The notes beneath the pieces are model-generated. The model had not been told where the DNA came from and ran no database searches. It saw only the letters and a program-made list of their open reading frames with translations. 41,509 bases of DNA from assembly GCA_016933475.1 (NCBI GenBank), contig JAFGAW010000266.1:1-41509 (forward strand), given 5' to 3'. Each line of letters begins with the position of its first letter. The stretch's first letter is position 1. The position numbers were made by a program, and so were the translations under genes. Positions 1 to 7,905 of the stretch are shown here, one piece after another. Origin of the DNA: Thermoleophilia bacterium (lineage in GTDB: Bacteria > Actinomycetota > Thermoleophilia > UBA2241).

Positions 1-24
1 ACCGGCGTGGGCGCTGCCGCCGGT
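1..24. terminator. Possible hairpin terminator at window edge
   Basis: Positions 1-7 (ACCGGCG) pair perfectly with 18-24 (CGCCGGT) around a 10-nt loop. The hairpin lies just beyond the stop of the leftward ABC permease gene, so it could end that operon. There is no T-tract, and sequence left of position 1 is unknown. Confidence 0.3.
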
Positions 25-49
25 CAGGGGCGCTCTGGCGGCCGAGCGA

Positions 50-811
50 TCACGTCGACCGCGTCGCCCTGCGTGCCTCCCAGAGCGCGAGGGCGCCGGT
101 CGCCGTGGCGAAGGCGAGCGTCACCGCGAGGCCGATCAGCAGCGGGCGTGCACTCCAGCCCTCATTGAGCAGGGCGCGCATGGCATCGAACACGTAGGTC
201 GTCGGATTGACGGTGGCCGCAGCGCGCAGCCAGCCGGCCTCGATGTACTCGAGCGGCACGAAGGTCGCGCTGAGGAAGATGAGCGGGAAGAAGGCGAACG
301 TCGCGGCTTGGGTAGCGGCCGAATTCTTGGTGCGCAAGGCCATGAAGGCGGCGTAGCCGGCGAACGCCATGCCCCAGAGGAAGGCGTAGCCGACGACGGC
401 GAGCATACCCAGCCATCCGGTGGCCGGGTCGAGACCGAGCAGCAGGCCCAGGAGCAGGATGGCGAGCACCTGGGCCACGAGCAGGACAGCGCTGGCCACC
501 ATGGGGCCCCACACGATGGCGAGCCGCGAGGCGGGCGTCAGCAGGACCTTGGTGAAGTAGCCCGCCTCGATGTCGCGGATCAGCGCCTGCCCGGCGATGC
601 CGGCGCCACTGACCGCCGCCGAGACGATCGACACCGGCAGGATGAAGCCGAGGTACGAGCCCTGGAAGCCCGGGAGTTCGGCGACCGACGAGAGCCCGCT
701 GTTGTAGACGAACAGGAAGAAGACGCTGATCGCGATGCTCGGGATGATCGCAGCCGGGACGCGCAGCGTGCCGGTGAGCGAGCGCCGGACCAGCAAGAAG
801 ACGTCGGTCAC
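50..811 (-). CDS. ABC-2 type transporter permease (DrrB-like)
   Basis: Membrane subunit of a two-gene ABC exporter. The 253-residue product has about six hydrophobic segments (near residues 22-38, 55-75, 105-130, 135-155, 170-190 and 225-245) and the layout of ABC-2/DrrB permeases, including the conserved region around 'AGYFTKVLLTPASR' where the ATPase is expected to dock. It starts with GTG at 811, in a 4-nt GTGA overlap with the stop of the ATPase gene, so the two are translationally coupled. Homologues export drugs, lipids or polysaccharides. The substrate cannot be read from this sequence. Confidence 0.85.
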   Translation of the reverse strand: MTDVFLLVRRSLTGTLRVPAAIIPSIAISVFFLFVYNSGLSSVAELPGFQGSYLGFILPVSIVSAAVSGAGIAGQALIRDIEAGYFTKVLLTPASRLAIVWGPMVASAVLLVAQVLAILLLGLLLGLDPATGWLGMLAVVGYAFLWGMAFAGYAAFMALRTKNSAATQAATFAFFPLIFLSATFVPLEYIEAGWLRAAATVNPTTYVFDAMRALLNEGWSARPLLIGLAVTLAFATATGALALWEARRATRST

Positions 812-1881
812 GGCCGCACCCCCCCGTCGGTGCGGGCAGAGTCCGCCTCGATGCCGTCGTCTTCGCCGTCGGTGCGGGCGGGGTCGACCTCGATGCTGTC
901 CCCGTCCCCGCCGTCGCCGCCGGTCTCGGCATGCCGGCCGGTGAGGCGCAGGAAGACGTCGTCGAGGGTCGGCTGGACGACGTTGAGGCCGCGGAGGGCG
1001 AGACCCGCATCGTCGATGCGGCGGACGAGCGCCGGGACGAGCTCGGCCGCGACCGCGGCGTAGACGCGTACCTCGTCGCCGGAGACCTGGCGCTGTGGAG
1101 CCAGATCGGCGAGCAGCCCGGCGGCCCGCTCCGCTCCGCTCGCGTCGCCGAATTGCAGCTCGACGACCTCGTCGCCGACCTGGCGTTTCAGCTCGCGCGG
1201 CGTCCCCTCGGCGACGATCCTGCCGCGGTCGATGATCGCGATGCGGTCGGCGAGACGGTCGGCCTCCTCGAGGTACTGCGTGGTGAGGAAGACCGTGATG
1301 TCACGCTCGCGGTTGAGCCGCCGGACCTCCTCCCAGATGGCTGATCTGCTCACCGGGTCCAGGCCGGTGGTGGGCTCGTCGAGGAAGAGGACGAGGGGGT
1401 CGTGCACCAGCGCCAGAGCGAGGTCGAGCCGGCGCTTCATGCCGCCGGAGTACTCGCCTACGCGCTTCTTCGCCTCGACGTCGGCCAGGTCCACGGTCAC
1501 GAGGAGGCGCTCGGCGATGCGGTGCGCCTCGGCCCCCGAGGCTCCGAAGAGGCGCGCCTGCAGCACGAGCAGCTCGCGCGCCGTCATGAGCGTGTCGAGG
1601 CCGACCTCCTGCAGCGCGACGCCGATCGCCGAGCGGACCTCGTGACCCTGGTGCCGGACGTCGTAGCCGGCGACCAGCGCCTGCCCTGCCGTCGGCTGAA
1701 GTATGGTCGTCAGCATCTTGACGACGGTGGACTTGCCGGCGCCGTTGGGCCCGAGGAACCCGAACACCGCGCCGCCCTCGACGCGAAGGTCGACGTCGTC
1801 GACGGCGCGCAGGCTGCCGAAGTCCCGGCGCAGCGCGGTCGCGGTGATGCCGCGATCGATCTTACTGTCGTGTAGCGTCAC
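808..1881 (-). CDS. ABC transporter ATP-binding protein (DrrA-like)
   Basis: Cytoplasmic ATPase partner of the downstream permease. Walker A is GPNGAGKS at residues 44-51, the signature is YSGGMKRRLDLAL, and Walker B is LVLFLDEPTTGLDP. A DrrA-type C-terminal domain follows to about residue 310. The 357-residue product then carries an acidic tail of about 40 residues encoded by two 42-bp repeat units. The start is GTG at 1881. No Shine-Dalgarno sits close to it; an AAGGAG lies about 25 nt upstream, so the exact start is uncertain. Likely export of a hydrophobic compound, substrate unknown. Confidence 0.87.
   Translation of the reverse strand: MTLHDSKIDRGITATALRRDFGSLRAVDDVDLRVEGGAVFGFLGPNGAGKSTVVKMLTTILQPTAGQALVAGYDVRHQGHEVRSAIGVALQEVGLDTLMTARELLVLQARLFGASGAEAHRIAERLLVTVDLADVEAKKRVGEYSGGMKRRLDLALALVHDPLVLFLDEPTTGLDPVSRSAIWEEVRRLNRERDITVFLTTQYLEEADRLADRIAIIDRGRIVAEGTPRELKRQVGDEVVELQFGDASGAERAAGLLADLAPQRQVSGDEVRVYAAVAAELVPALVRRIDDAGLALRGLNVVQPTLDDVFLRLTGRHAETGGDGGDGDSIEVDPARTDGEDDGIEADSARTDGGVRP
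826..909. repeat. Two 42-bp tandem units in the ABC ATPase C-terminus
   Basis: GTCGGTGCGGGC recurs at 826 and 868. The two 42-bp units are imperfect and encode related acidic 14-residue segments containing 'ARTDGEDDGIEA'-like sequence. They lie beyond the conserved domains in the tail of the ATPase. Confidence 0.65.
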
Positions 1882-2010
1882 CTGGTCGTCACCGTTCGCC
1901 GCGCGGTCTCCTTCGACCTTAGTTCAGCGGGATTGCCGGAGCGTTCCCCGGTGGTCGTGGGGCCGAAACGGACGCGGCGGTCACCTGTCGCTGAGGCGTT
2001 CTCGCAGGTA

Positions 2011-2016
2011 TACGCT
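2011..2016 (+). promoter_or_regulatory. Possible -10 box of the small interrupted membrane ORF
   Basis: TACGCT fits TANNNT and lies about 38 nt before the GTG start of the interrupted small ORF. No convincing -35 is visible. Confidence 0.3.
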
Positions 2017-2053
2017 CGCCGGCGAAGCGTGTGGGGCAGCAAAGGAGGGTGGC

Positions 2054-2254
2054 GTGAAGACCTGGATCGGGCGGGTCGTCGGCGTGGTCGTCTGAATCGT
2101 CCTCGTGGTCGCCGTGTGCGACTGGCTGTTCGACTGGCCACACTGGCTGGTCTGGTATGCCGTCCCCGGGGCCATCGCGGCCATCAGCGTGATCTCGTGG
2201 GTGATCGAGGACGCGAAGAAGGCACGCCGCCGGCGCGAGGCGACGGCGGCCTGA
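2054..2254 (+). pseudogene. Small membrane protein ORF interrupted by in-frame TGA
   Basis: An excellent Shine-Dalgarno (AAAGGAGG) precedes GTG at 2054. The frame reads 13 codons, meets TGA at 2093-2095, then stays open for 52 more codons to TGA at 2252-2254. Both halves have coding-like G/C-rich third positions and together make a credible membrane protein: a hydrophobic segment spanning the stop (VVGVVV-stop-IVLVVAV), an aromatic loop (DWLFDWPHWLVWY), a second hydrophobic segment, and a basic tail. A strong hairpin follows 14 nt after the last stop. A TGG-to-TGA change is the simplest explanation. Restart at GTG 2105 or 2114, or UGA recoding, are alternatives. I do not recognise the family. 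Confidence 0.55.
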
Positions 2255-2268
2255 ATCTCGGGTGAGGA

Positions 2269-2306
2269 GGAGGCGCGCGGCGCGGTGAACCGCGCCGCGC
2301 GCCTCC
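2269..2306. terminator. Perfect 17-bp hairpin between convergent genes
   Basis: Positions 2269-2285 and 2290-2306 are exact inverted repeats of 17 bp around the loop TGAA. The hairpin lies between the small rightward ORF (ends 2254) and the leftward M20 gene (ends 2327), so it can stop transcription from both sides. There is no long T-tract, as is usual in high-GC genomes. Confidence 0.85.
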
Positions 2307-2326
2307 CGGCTACCCTTGGGTCTCCG

Positions 2327-3730
2327 TCACCCGGCGACGCCGCACCAGCGCATGGTGAGGAGTGCCGTCGCGGCGGCGAAGTCGACGAGGTCGTCGATGC
2401 CCGCCCACTCGTCGATGGTGTGCAGCGTGTCGGCGGGGCCGGGGCCGAAGCAGACGCTCGGCGTGCCGCCGAAGTTGGTGAAGGTCGCGCCGTCGTGCCA
2501 GCTGTCGAAGCCGGTGATGCTGCCGGCGCGGCCGACAGCTGCGCCGGCAGCCAGCGCCGTCGCCACGACGGGGTGCCCGGGATCGACCTCGGCCGGCACG
2601 ACATCGCAGTCCCAGAACCAGCGAAGCGGGTGCTCGCGCAGCCAGGGGTCGACGCGGACGGCGTTCTCGAGCGTCTCTGTGATCTCACGCTCGAGGCCGC
2701 GCGCCGTGCCGTCCTCGTCGACCTGACCCGGCGGGTAGATGACCTCGCACACAAGGCGGCAGCTCGCCGGGTAGGTGACCTCCCACTCGCCGCCGGCGAT
2801 CACCGTCGGCACGATGTCGCCGGCGCTGACGAACGAGTGCTGCATGTCGGGGCGGCCGCGCCACTCCTCGCGCAGCCGCTCGATCGCGTCGAGCACGAGC
2901 TTCATCTTCTCGATCGCGTTCACGGCCCCGCCTGCCCGCCAGTGCGCCTGGCGCATCTCGGCGTGGCCGGGGCGGCCCTCGACGGTGATCGTCGGCGTCA
3001 GCGATCCGCGGCAGGCGACCCAGACGTCGAAGTCGGTCGGCTCAGCGACCACTCCTGCGTCGGCCTTGACGCCGCGGCGCACGGCCGCCCAGCCGCCGGC
3101 TCCCGAGGACTCCTCGTCGGTGACGGTGCAGTAGACGACGTCGCCGGCGAGACGCACGTCGAGCCGGCGCAGTGTCTCGAGCGCGAAGAGCATGCCGGCG
3201 AGCCCGCCCTTCATGTCGGCGGCGCCGCGCCCGTAGATACGTCCGTTGCGGACCTCGGCGGCGAACGGGTCGCTCGACCACAGCTCCTTCGGCTCGGCTG
3301 AGACCGCATCGATGTGCCCGTTGAGGAGGAGACTGCGGCCGCTACCCCGGCCCGCGAGGCGGGCCGCCAGCTGCGGCCGGCCCTCGAAGGTCAGCCCATC
3401 CGGCACGTGCCGGTTGCCGCTCCCGGTGCTCTCCGGCTCCCACAGGTCGGTCTCCGCACCGATCGACCGCAGGCGCGCTTCGAGCAAGCGCTGCAGGCGG
3501 TCCTCGTCGCGCGGCGGGTCACCGGTCTCGCGGGCCGTGGTGTCGAGCCCGACGAGCTCGCGCGCCAGCGCGACCAGCTCGTCGCGCCCCTCGGCCACGG
3601 CCGCGACGACGCGCTCTTCGAGGGCGTTCATCGCCACCGCCGGCGTGCCGTCGGTGCGGGGCGGATGCACGTCGGTGCCGCGCCCCCCGGGGACACCCTT
3701 CGCCGCACGATCGACCTCGTTCCCCGCCAT
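2327..3730 (-). CDS. M20 family metallo-deacylase (ArgE/DapE-like)
   Basis: Zinc-dependent amidohydrolase of the ArgE/DapE/ACY1 group, acting on an N-acyl amino acid or small peptide in the cytoplasm. All family metal and catalytic signatures are present in order: GHIDAV (His139), GRGAADMKGG (Asp172), VTDEESSG (Glu206/207), VVAEPTD (Glu230) and TLHTIDE near the C-terminus. The start is taken as ATG 3730 because it overlaps the stop of the upstream M24 gene as TGATG. ATG 3631 is an alternative that removes 33 non-conserved residues. It is the last gene of the PAS-M24-M20 operon, so it probably processes what the M24 enzyme releases. The substrate is not determinable. Confidence 0.85.
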   Translation of the reverse strand: MAGNEVDRAAKGVPGGRGTDVHPPRTDGTPAVAMNALEERVVAAVAEGRDELVALARELVGLDTTARETGDPPRDEDRLQRLLEARLRSIGAETDLWEPESTGSGNRHVPDGLTFEGRPQLAARLAGRGSGRSLLLNGHIDAVSAEPKELWSSDPFAAEVRNGRIYGRGAADMKGGLAGMLFALETLRRLDVRLAGDVVYCTVTDEESSGAGGWAAVRRGVKADAGVVAEPTDFDVWVACRGSLTPTITVEGRPGHAEMRQAHWRAGGAVNAIEKMKLVLDAIERLREEWRGRPDMQHSFVSAGDIVPTVIAGGEWEVTYPASCRLVCEVIYPPGQVDEDGTARGLEREITETLENAVRVDPWLREHPLRWFWDCDVVPAEVDPGHPVVATALAAGAAVGRAGSITGFDSWHDGATFTNFGGTPSVCFGPGPADTLHTIDEWAGIDDLVDFAAATALLTMRWCGVAG

Positions 3731-4929
3731 CAGACGACCGTCAGCGTCGCCGGGAACCGGGCGGGGATCTCGACCCCCGTCTCCGTCGCGATCATCGTGT
3801 CGATGACGCCGACGCCCTCCTTGCGCGGGATGTCCCAGATCTGGACCTCCCAGTTGGCGACGAAGCCGGGGTCGAAGACGCCCTTCTCGAAGCCCTCCTC
3901 GTCGTTGAGGTAGACGTGGCCGACCCAGTCGGGCGGCATCGTCGCGCCGAGGACATAGCCGCCGACCCACCACACGTACTCGCGCAGGCCTCCGGCGGCG
4001 TCGACCGCTTCGTCCATCAGCTGCTGGAGCTTCTGCGTCGGGTCGCCGGGACGGAGCTGCGCGACCGTCTCGTCGCGCACGGCGGCGAGCTTCTCGAGCT
4101 TCTCCGCCCAGAACGGGTCCTCGCCCAGCGAGAGGGCCCGCGCCGTGTTGCCGTGGTAGTGGTGGTAGGCCGCCGACATGTCGATCATCAGCAACTCGCC
4201 CTGCTCGATGCGCCGCTCGGTCGCGGGATGGTGGAAGTTGAAGGTGTTGGGCCCGGTGCGCACCATCATGCGGATGCCCGGCTCGTCTCCCCCGCGCTTG
4301 GCGCACTCGTAGTAGAGGAGACCCATGATCTCCTTCTCGGTCATGCCCGGGGCGAGGGTCGCGGCGAGGACCTCGTAGGCGGCGTCGGCGATCTCCAGCG
4401 CCTTGCGCGTGTACTCGATCTCCTTCGGTGACTTGACGAGGCGCGCGTGGTCGACGATCCACGAGCCGTCGACGACCTCGGCGGCGCCGGCGCCAGCCAG
4501 CCGGCCGGCCAACTCCTGCAGAGCCGGCCCGCCCGGCGCCCAGCTCCAGTACTCGAGCCCGACACGCCCCTTGAGCAGGCCCCGGTCGCGCAGCGTCGCC
4601 GCCACGACCTGGGGGCCCTCCGGGTAGTAGAAGCCCTCCTCGCCGTACGTGACGCCGTCCTCGACGACCGGCGACCACCCGGGAGCATGGTCCCAGGTGT
4701 CGAACATGACCGGCTTGACGGCGGCGTCGAGCGGGACGGCCAGGCCGGTGACGTTACGGCCGTCCCACCAGACCGACTGGTGCCCGAGCAGGTAGTAGAG
4801 GTTGGGCGGCGAGGTCACGTAGAGCAGCTCGACGCCCCTACGCGCCATCTCTTCACGCGTGCGCTCGAGGCGCTCCGCGTACTCCTGCCTGGCGAACGGC
4901 ATCCCCCAGCCCGCAGCGTCGTCAGTCAT
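3730..4929 (-). CDS. M24 family creatinase/ectoine-hydrolase-like enzyme
   Basis: Pita-bread-fold hydrolase, 399 residues: an N-terminal creatinase-type domain (to about 160) and a C-terminal M24 domain. In metal-dependent M24 peptidases two Asp ligands lie 11 residues apart. Here the first is kept (Asp250 in MIDMSAAY) but the second is Asn261 (HGNTARAL). The C-terminal Glu pair also looks altered (NWEVQI, GVIDTMI). The His of 'FHHPATERRIEQG' matches the catalytic His of creatinase. This favours a metal-independent C-N hydrolase such as creatinase or ectoine hydrolase over a true Xaa-Pro aminopeptidase. Shine-Dalgarno GAGGAGGGG precedes ATG 4929. The M20 deacylase gene overlaps its stop. Confidence 0.75.
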   Translation of the reverse strand: MTDDAAGWGMPFARQEYAERLERTREEMARRGVELLYVTSPPNLYYLLGHQSVWWDGRNVTGLAVPLDAAVKPVMFDTWDHAPGWSPVVEDGVTYGEEGFYYPEGPQVVAATLRDRGLLKGRVGLEYWSWAPGGPALQELAGRLAGAGAAEVVDGSWIVDHARLVKSPKEIEYTRKALEIADAAYEVLAATLAPGMTEKEIMGLLYYECAKRGGDEPGIRMMVRTGPNTFNFHHPATERRIEQGELLMIDMSAAYHHYHGNTARALSLGEDPFWAEKLEKLAAVRDETVAQLRPGDPTQKLQQLMDEAVDAAGGLREYVWWVGGYVLGATMPPDWVGHVYLNDEEGFEKGVFDPGFVANWEVQIWDIPRKEGVGVIDTMIATETGVEIPARFPATLTVV

Positions 4930-4941
4930 CTTGTCCCCTCC

Positions 4942-5355
4942 TCACCAGTCGAGTTCGAGTCGCTCGCCCTCGAGGCCGACGATGTCGGTGATGTCCTGCA
5001 CCGTCTCGAGGAGGCCGCGATAAGCGCCGTTCGCATCCCTGACCGCCGAGTAGCGGTACAGGTAGAGCCGGCCGTCGTCTTCGGGGTGCCAGAAGACGGC
5101 CTCGTCGCGACTGCCGTCGCGGAAGGCCGCCTCCATTCGGTCGATCGTGACGCGCGACTTCGGCGCGTGGCAGTCGTTCATGTGCCGGCCTATGAACGCC
5201 GCGTCGCAGTCGGCGAAGATGCCGCCGTGCCAGTAGAGCAGGGTGCCGTGCTCGTCGGCGAAGGAGACGTCGACCGGCAGGTGGCGCAGCACGAGATCGA
5301 GTTGCTCGGGGGTGAGGGTGCCGGCTTGGGGCTTGGCAGACGCTGGAGCGCTCAT
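4942..5355 (-). CDS. Stand-alone PAS-domain protein (DUF438 C-terminal type)
   Basis: A 137-residue protein that is essentially one PAS domain. It resembles the C-terminal PAS of DUF438 proteins: start 'LTPEQLDLVLRHLPVDVSF', the central 'GRHMNDCHAPKS' segment, and the end 'GLLETVQDITDIVGLEGE'. It has no output domain and no transmembrane segment, so it may bind a small ligand or cofactor and act through a partner. It leads the operon, 12 bp before the M24 gene, with a good Shine-Dalgarno (GGGAGG) before ATG 5355. A sensor or accessory role for the two hydrolases is inferred from position only. Confidence 0.75.
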   Translation of the reverse strand: MSAPASAKPQAGTLTPEQLDLVLRHLPVDVSFADEHGTLLYWHGGIFADCDAAFIGRHMNDCHAPKSRVTIDRMEAAFRDGSRDEAVFWHPEDDGRLYLYRYSAVRDANGAYRGLLETVQDITDIVGLEGERLELDW

Positions 5356-5630
5356 GTGACCTCCCGGGGCGATATCGCGGTGCGCCTCGCGGCCGCGGCC
5401 GCGGCGTAGTCGGATTATGTCACGCGGTCCTCCATCGGCGGGCTCTCCGCGGTCCTCCGCCCGCGGGTGCCGGCGTCATGCCGCCGGCAGGCCGTGCGCG
5501 GTCCTGCGCCGGTCGGCCTGATGCGGTTCCGCGCCCGCGCGCCCCGGGTAGAAGGCAGCCGTCCGATGCCGCGAGCTCCCGCCCGGTCGCGTGGAGCGAC
5601 CCGGCGGTCCGTCGCAAGGGGGTGGCCGAG

Positions 5631-6998
5631 ATGCGCGTCTATGAGCGTCGCAGCGCGATGCCGGTATCGGCCGACGACTTGTATGCGTGGCACGCGCGGC
5701 CAGGCGCCTTCGAGCGCCTCGCACCCCCCTGGCAACGCCTGCGCGTGGTCGAGCGCAGCGGGACGATCGAGGATGGCGACCGGCTGGTGATGGATGCCCC
5801 CGTCGGGCCGGCGCACGTGCGCTGGGTCGCCGTGCACCGCGAGCACGTCCGCGGACGCCAGTTCGTGGACGTGCAGGAGAAGGGACCCTTCGCCCTTTGG
5901 CGTCACCGGCACACTTTCGAGCCGGACGGTGAGCGGCAGAGCACGCTTCACGACACGGTCGAGTACGAGCTCCCGGGTCCGCCGGCGGTGACGCGGGCGG
6001 GGGAGGGCGCCGCGCAGCGGCGGCTCGCGCGGCTGTTCGCGTTCCGGCACGATAGGACGCGGGACGACCTCGAGCGCCACCTCGCCTTCGCTGACCGGCC
6101 GCGTTTCCGGGTCGCGATCGCCGGGGCGAGCGGCTTCGTCGGGTCGCACCTCGCCGCCTTCCTCACCACCGGCGGTCACGAAGTCGTGCGACTGACGCGG
6201 CGGCGGGATCCGGGGCCGGGATGGGTGCACTGGGACCCGGCGACCGGGGTGGTCGACCAAGCCGCGCTCGAGGGTGTGGACGCTCTCGTGAACCTGGCCG
6301 GCACGTCGCTCGCGGCGTTGTGGACGCCGGGGCGCCGCCGGGACATCCTCGACAGCCGCCGCCAGACTACGGCTCTCGTCGCTGCCGCGGCGGCCGCGCT
6401 GCCGCGGCGGCCGCGCGTCGTCATCTCGGCCTCAGCCGTGGGGTTCTACGGCAGTCGCGGCGCCGAGGAGCTGACCGAGGAGAGCGCCGCCGGCCAAGGG
6501 TTCCTCCCCGAGGTCTGCAAGGTCTGGGAGGACGCTCTCGAGCCGGCGCGCACGGCGGGCATCCGGGCGGTCTCGCTGCGTTTCGGCCTCGTCTGGGGCG
6601 GCGCCGGCGGGATGCTGCCGCTGATGGCGATGCCCTTCAAGGCGGCGCTGGGTACGCGCCTCGGCGACGGCGAGCAGTGGATGAGCTGGATCGCCATCGA
6701 CGACCTCCTCGGCGCGGCGCTGCTGGCGCTCCACGACGATGGGCTCTCGGGGCCCGTGAACGTGACCGCACCCGAGCCGGTCACCAACCGCGACTTCACG
6801 CGCACCCTGGCCAGGGTGGTGCGGCGGCCGGCGCCGTTCGCGGCGCCGCCGGGGCTGCTCGAGCGCGGTCTCGGCGACATGGGTCGCGAGCTGCTGCTCA
6901 CCAGCCAGCGCGTCAGGCCGGCCCGCCTCACGGAGGCCGGCTTCCACTGGCTCTTCCCCGACCTCGAGGCGGCCCTGCGCTTCGAGCTTGGCCGGTGA
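5631..6998 (+). CDS. SRPBCC domain fused to TIGR01777-family NAD-dependent epimerase
   Basis: A 455-residue two-domain protein. Residues 1 to about 150 look like an SRPBCC ligand-binding domain (MRVYERRSAMPVSADDLYAW...). From about 160 there is an extended SDR epimerase of the TIGR01777/YfcH family, with the Rossmann motif 'VAIAGASGFVGSHL', 'VVISASAVGFYGSRG' and a C-terminus ending 'FHWLFPDLEAALRFEL'. ATG 5631 was chosen for the purine-rich AAGGGGGTGG upstream and because conserved sequence begins there; the frame is open farther upstream. The fusion is known in actinobacteria and cyanobacteria. Its substrate is unknown. The SDR gene downstream may be co-transcribed. Confidence 0.85.
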   Translation: MRVYERRSAMPVSADDLYAWHARPGAFERLAPPWQRLRVVERSGTIEDGDRLVMDAPVGPAHVRWVAVHREHVRGRQFVDVQEKGPFALWRHRHTFEPDGERQSTLHDTVEYELPGPPAVTRAGEGAAQRRLARLFAFRHDRTRDDLERHLAFADRPRFRVAIAGASGFVGSHLAAFLTTGGHEVVRLTRRRDPGPGWVHWDPATGVVDQAALEGVDALVNLAGTSLAALWTPGRRRDILDSRRQTTALVAAAAAALPRRPRVVISASAVGFYGSRGAEELTEESAAGQGFLPEVCKVWEDALEPARTAGIRAVSLRFGLVWGGAGGMLPLMAMPFKAALGTRLGDGEQWMSWIAIDDLLGAALLALHDDGLSGPVNVTAPEPVTNRDFTRTLARVVRRPAPFAAPPGLLERGLGDMGRELLLTSQRVRPARLTEAGFHWLFPDLEAALRFELGR

Positions 6999-7118
6999 TG
7001 GTCATTCTCCCTTTGGCGACGAGGGGAGGCGTCGGCCGGGTCGAGCCGCCCGGGCGGGCGCGGCCGGCCGGCCGTACGCCGGTGGCCGCACGAGGGTGAC
7101 TCGAGGGAGGGGATCCTT

Positions 7119-7799
7119 GTGACCGTCGATCTGCGGGGCAAGGTGGTGGTCGTCACCGGGGCGAGCCTCGGCATCGGCCGCGCGACCGCCTTCGGCTTCG
7201 CGGCCGAGGGCGCCCGCCTCGTGCTCTCCTACCACGAGCACGAAGGGGAGGCCCGTGCGGTGGCCGAGCACTGCGGCGAGCTCGGCGCGCCGGAGGTCGT
7301 GACTGCGCCGCTCGACCTGGGTGACGAGGGCAGCGTCCGTGCCTTCGCGGCCACCGTTCTCGAGCGCTTCGAAGGGATCGACATACTCGTGAACAACGCC
7401 GGCATCGTCGTCTGGCGCCGCTTCGTCGAGCAGGAGCTCGACGAGATCGAGACCCAGGTACGGGTCAACCTGCTCGGCACGCTGATGCTCACCCGGCTTC
7501 TCCTACCGGGCGTGCGCGACGCCGTGATCGACATCGCCAGCACGGCGTCGCTGCACGGGTCGGCGACCCTGGCCCCGTACGGCGCCAGCAAGTGGGGGCT
7601 TCGCGGCTTCACCAAGGCGCTGGCCAAAGAGCATCCCGAGTTACGCCTGTACAATGTGCACCCGGCCGTGACGGCGACGCGCATGAACGACTTCAAAGGC
7701 ATGGATCCCGCCCGCGTCGCCGAGGTCATCGTCCGAGTGGCGCGCGGCGGGATCGCGCTGGAGCCCGGCGCCGACGTCGACCTGCGCGACTTCGCGTAA
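7119..7799 (+). CDS. SDR family oxidoreductase
   Basis: Short-chain dehydrogenase/reductase of 226 residues, somewhat short for the family. The cofactor motif TGASLGIG is near the N-terminus, NNAG follows at mid-domain, and the catalytic triad is Ser (STASLHG) with YGASK supplying Tyr and Lys. The substrate-binding C-terminus is abbreviated ('GGIALEPGADVDLRDFA'). It starts with GTG 7119 behind GGGAGGGG. Probably an NAD(P)-dependent alcohol or ketone oxidoreductase, substrate unknown. It lies 120 bp after the epimerase fusion on the same strand. Confidence 0.85.
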   Translation: MTVDLRGKVVVVTGASLGIGRATAFGFAAEGARLVLSYHEHEGEARAVAEHCGELGAPEVVTAPLDLGDEGSVRAFAATVLERFEGIDILVNNAGIVVWRRFVEQELDEIETQVRVNLLGTLMLTRLLLPGVRDAVIDIASTASLHGSATLAPYGASKWGLRGFTKALAKEHPELRLYNVHPAVTATRMNDFKGMDPARVAEVIVRVARGGIALEPGADVDLRDFA

Positions 7800-7905
7800 C
7801 GCCTGCGCGGTCCCGTCTCGATGACGTCGCGATGCGCGAGTGCACGAACGTGGCGCCCGTGACCCGAACGGGGTCCGCGGGTGAGGGACGTCCGGGGGAG
7901 GGTCC

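Noticed and set aside
3731-4678. Upstream in-frame extension of the M20 gene to about 783 codons
   Set aside because: It lies opposite no gap but inside the M24 gene in another frame. Its translation is Arg/Pro/Gly-rich and non-conserved, and the M20 fold begins only after 3730.
5414-5419. CATAAT on the minus strand as promoter of the PAS operon
   Set aside because: It lies about 60 nt before the PAS gene, which has its own Shine-Dalgarno, but the first base breaks TANNNT and no -35 is visible; the support is too weak to list.
5415-6260. Long leftward open frame of about 281 codons
   Set aside because: It is antisense to the epimerase fusion; its translation is low-complexity with no domain, and the rightward frame has clear SRPBCC and Rossmann motifs.
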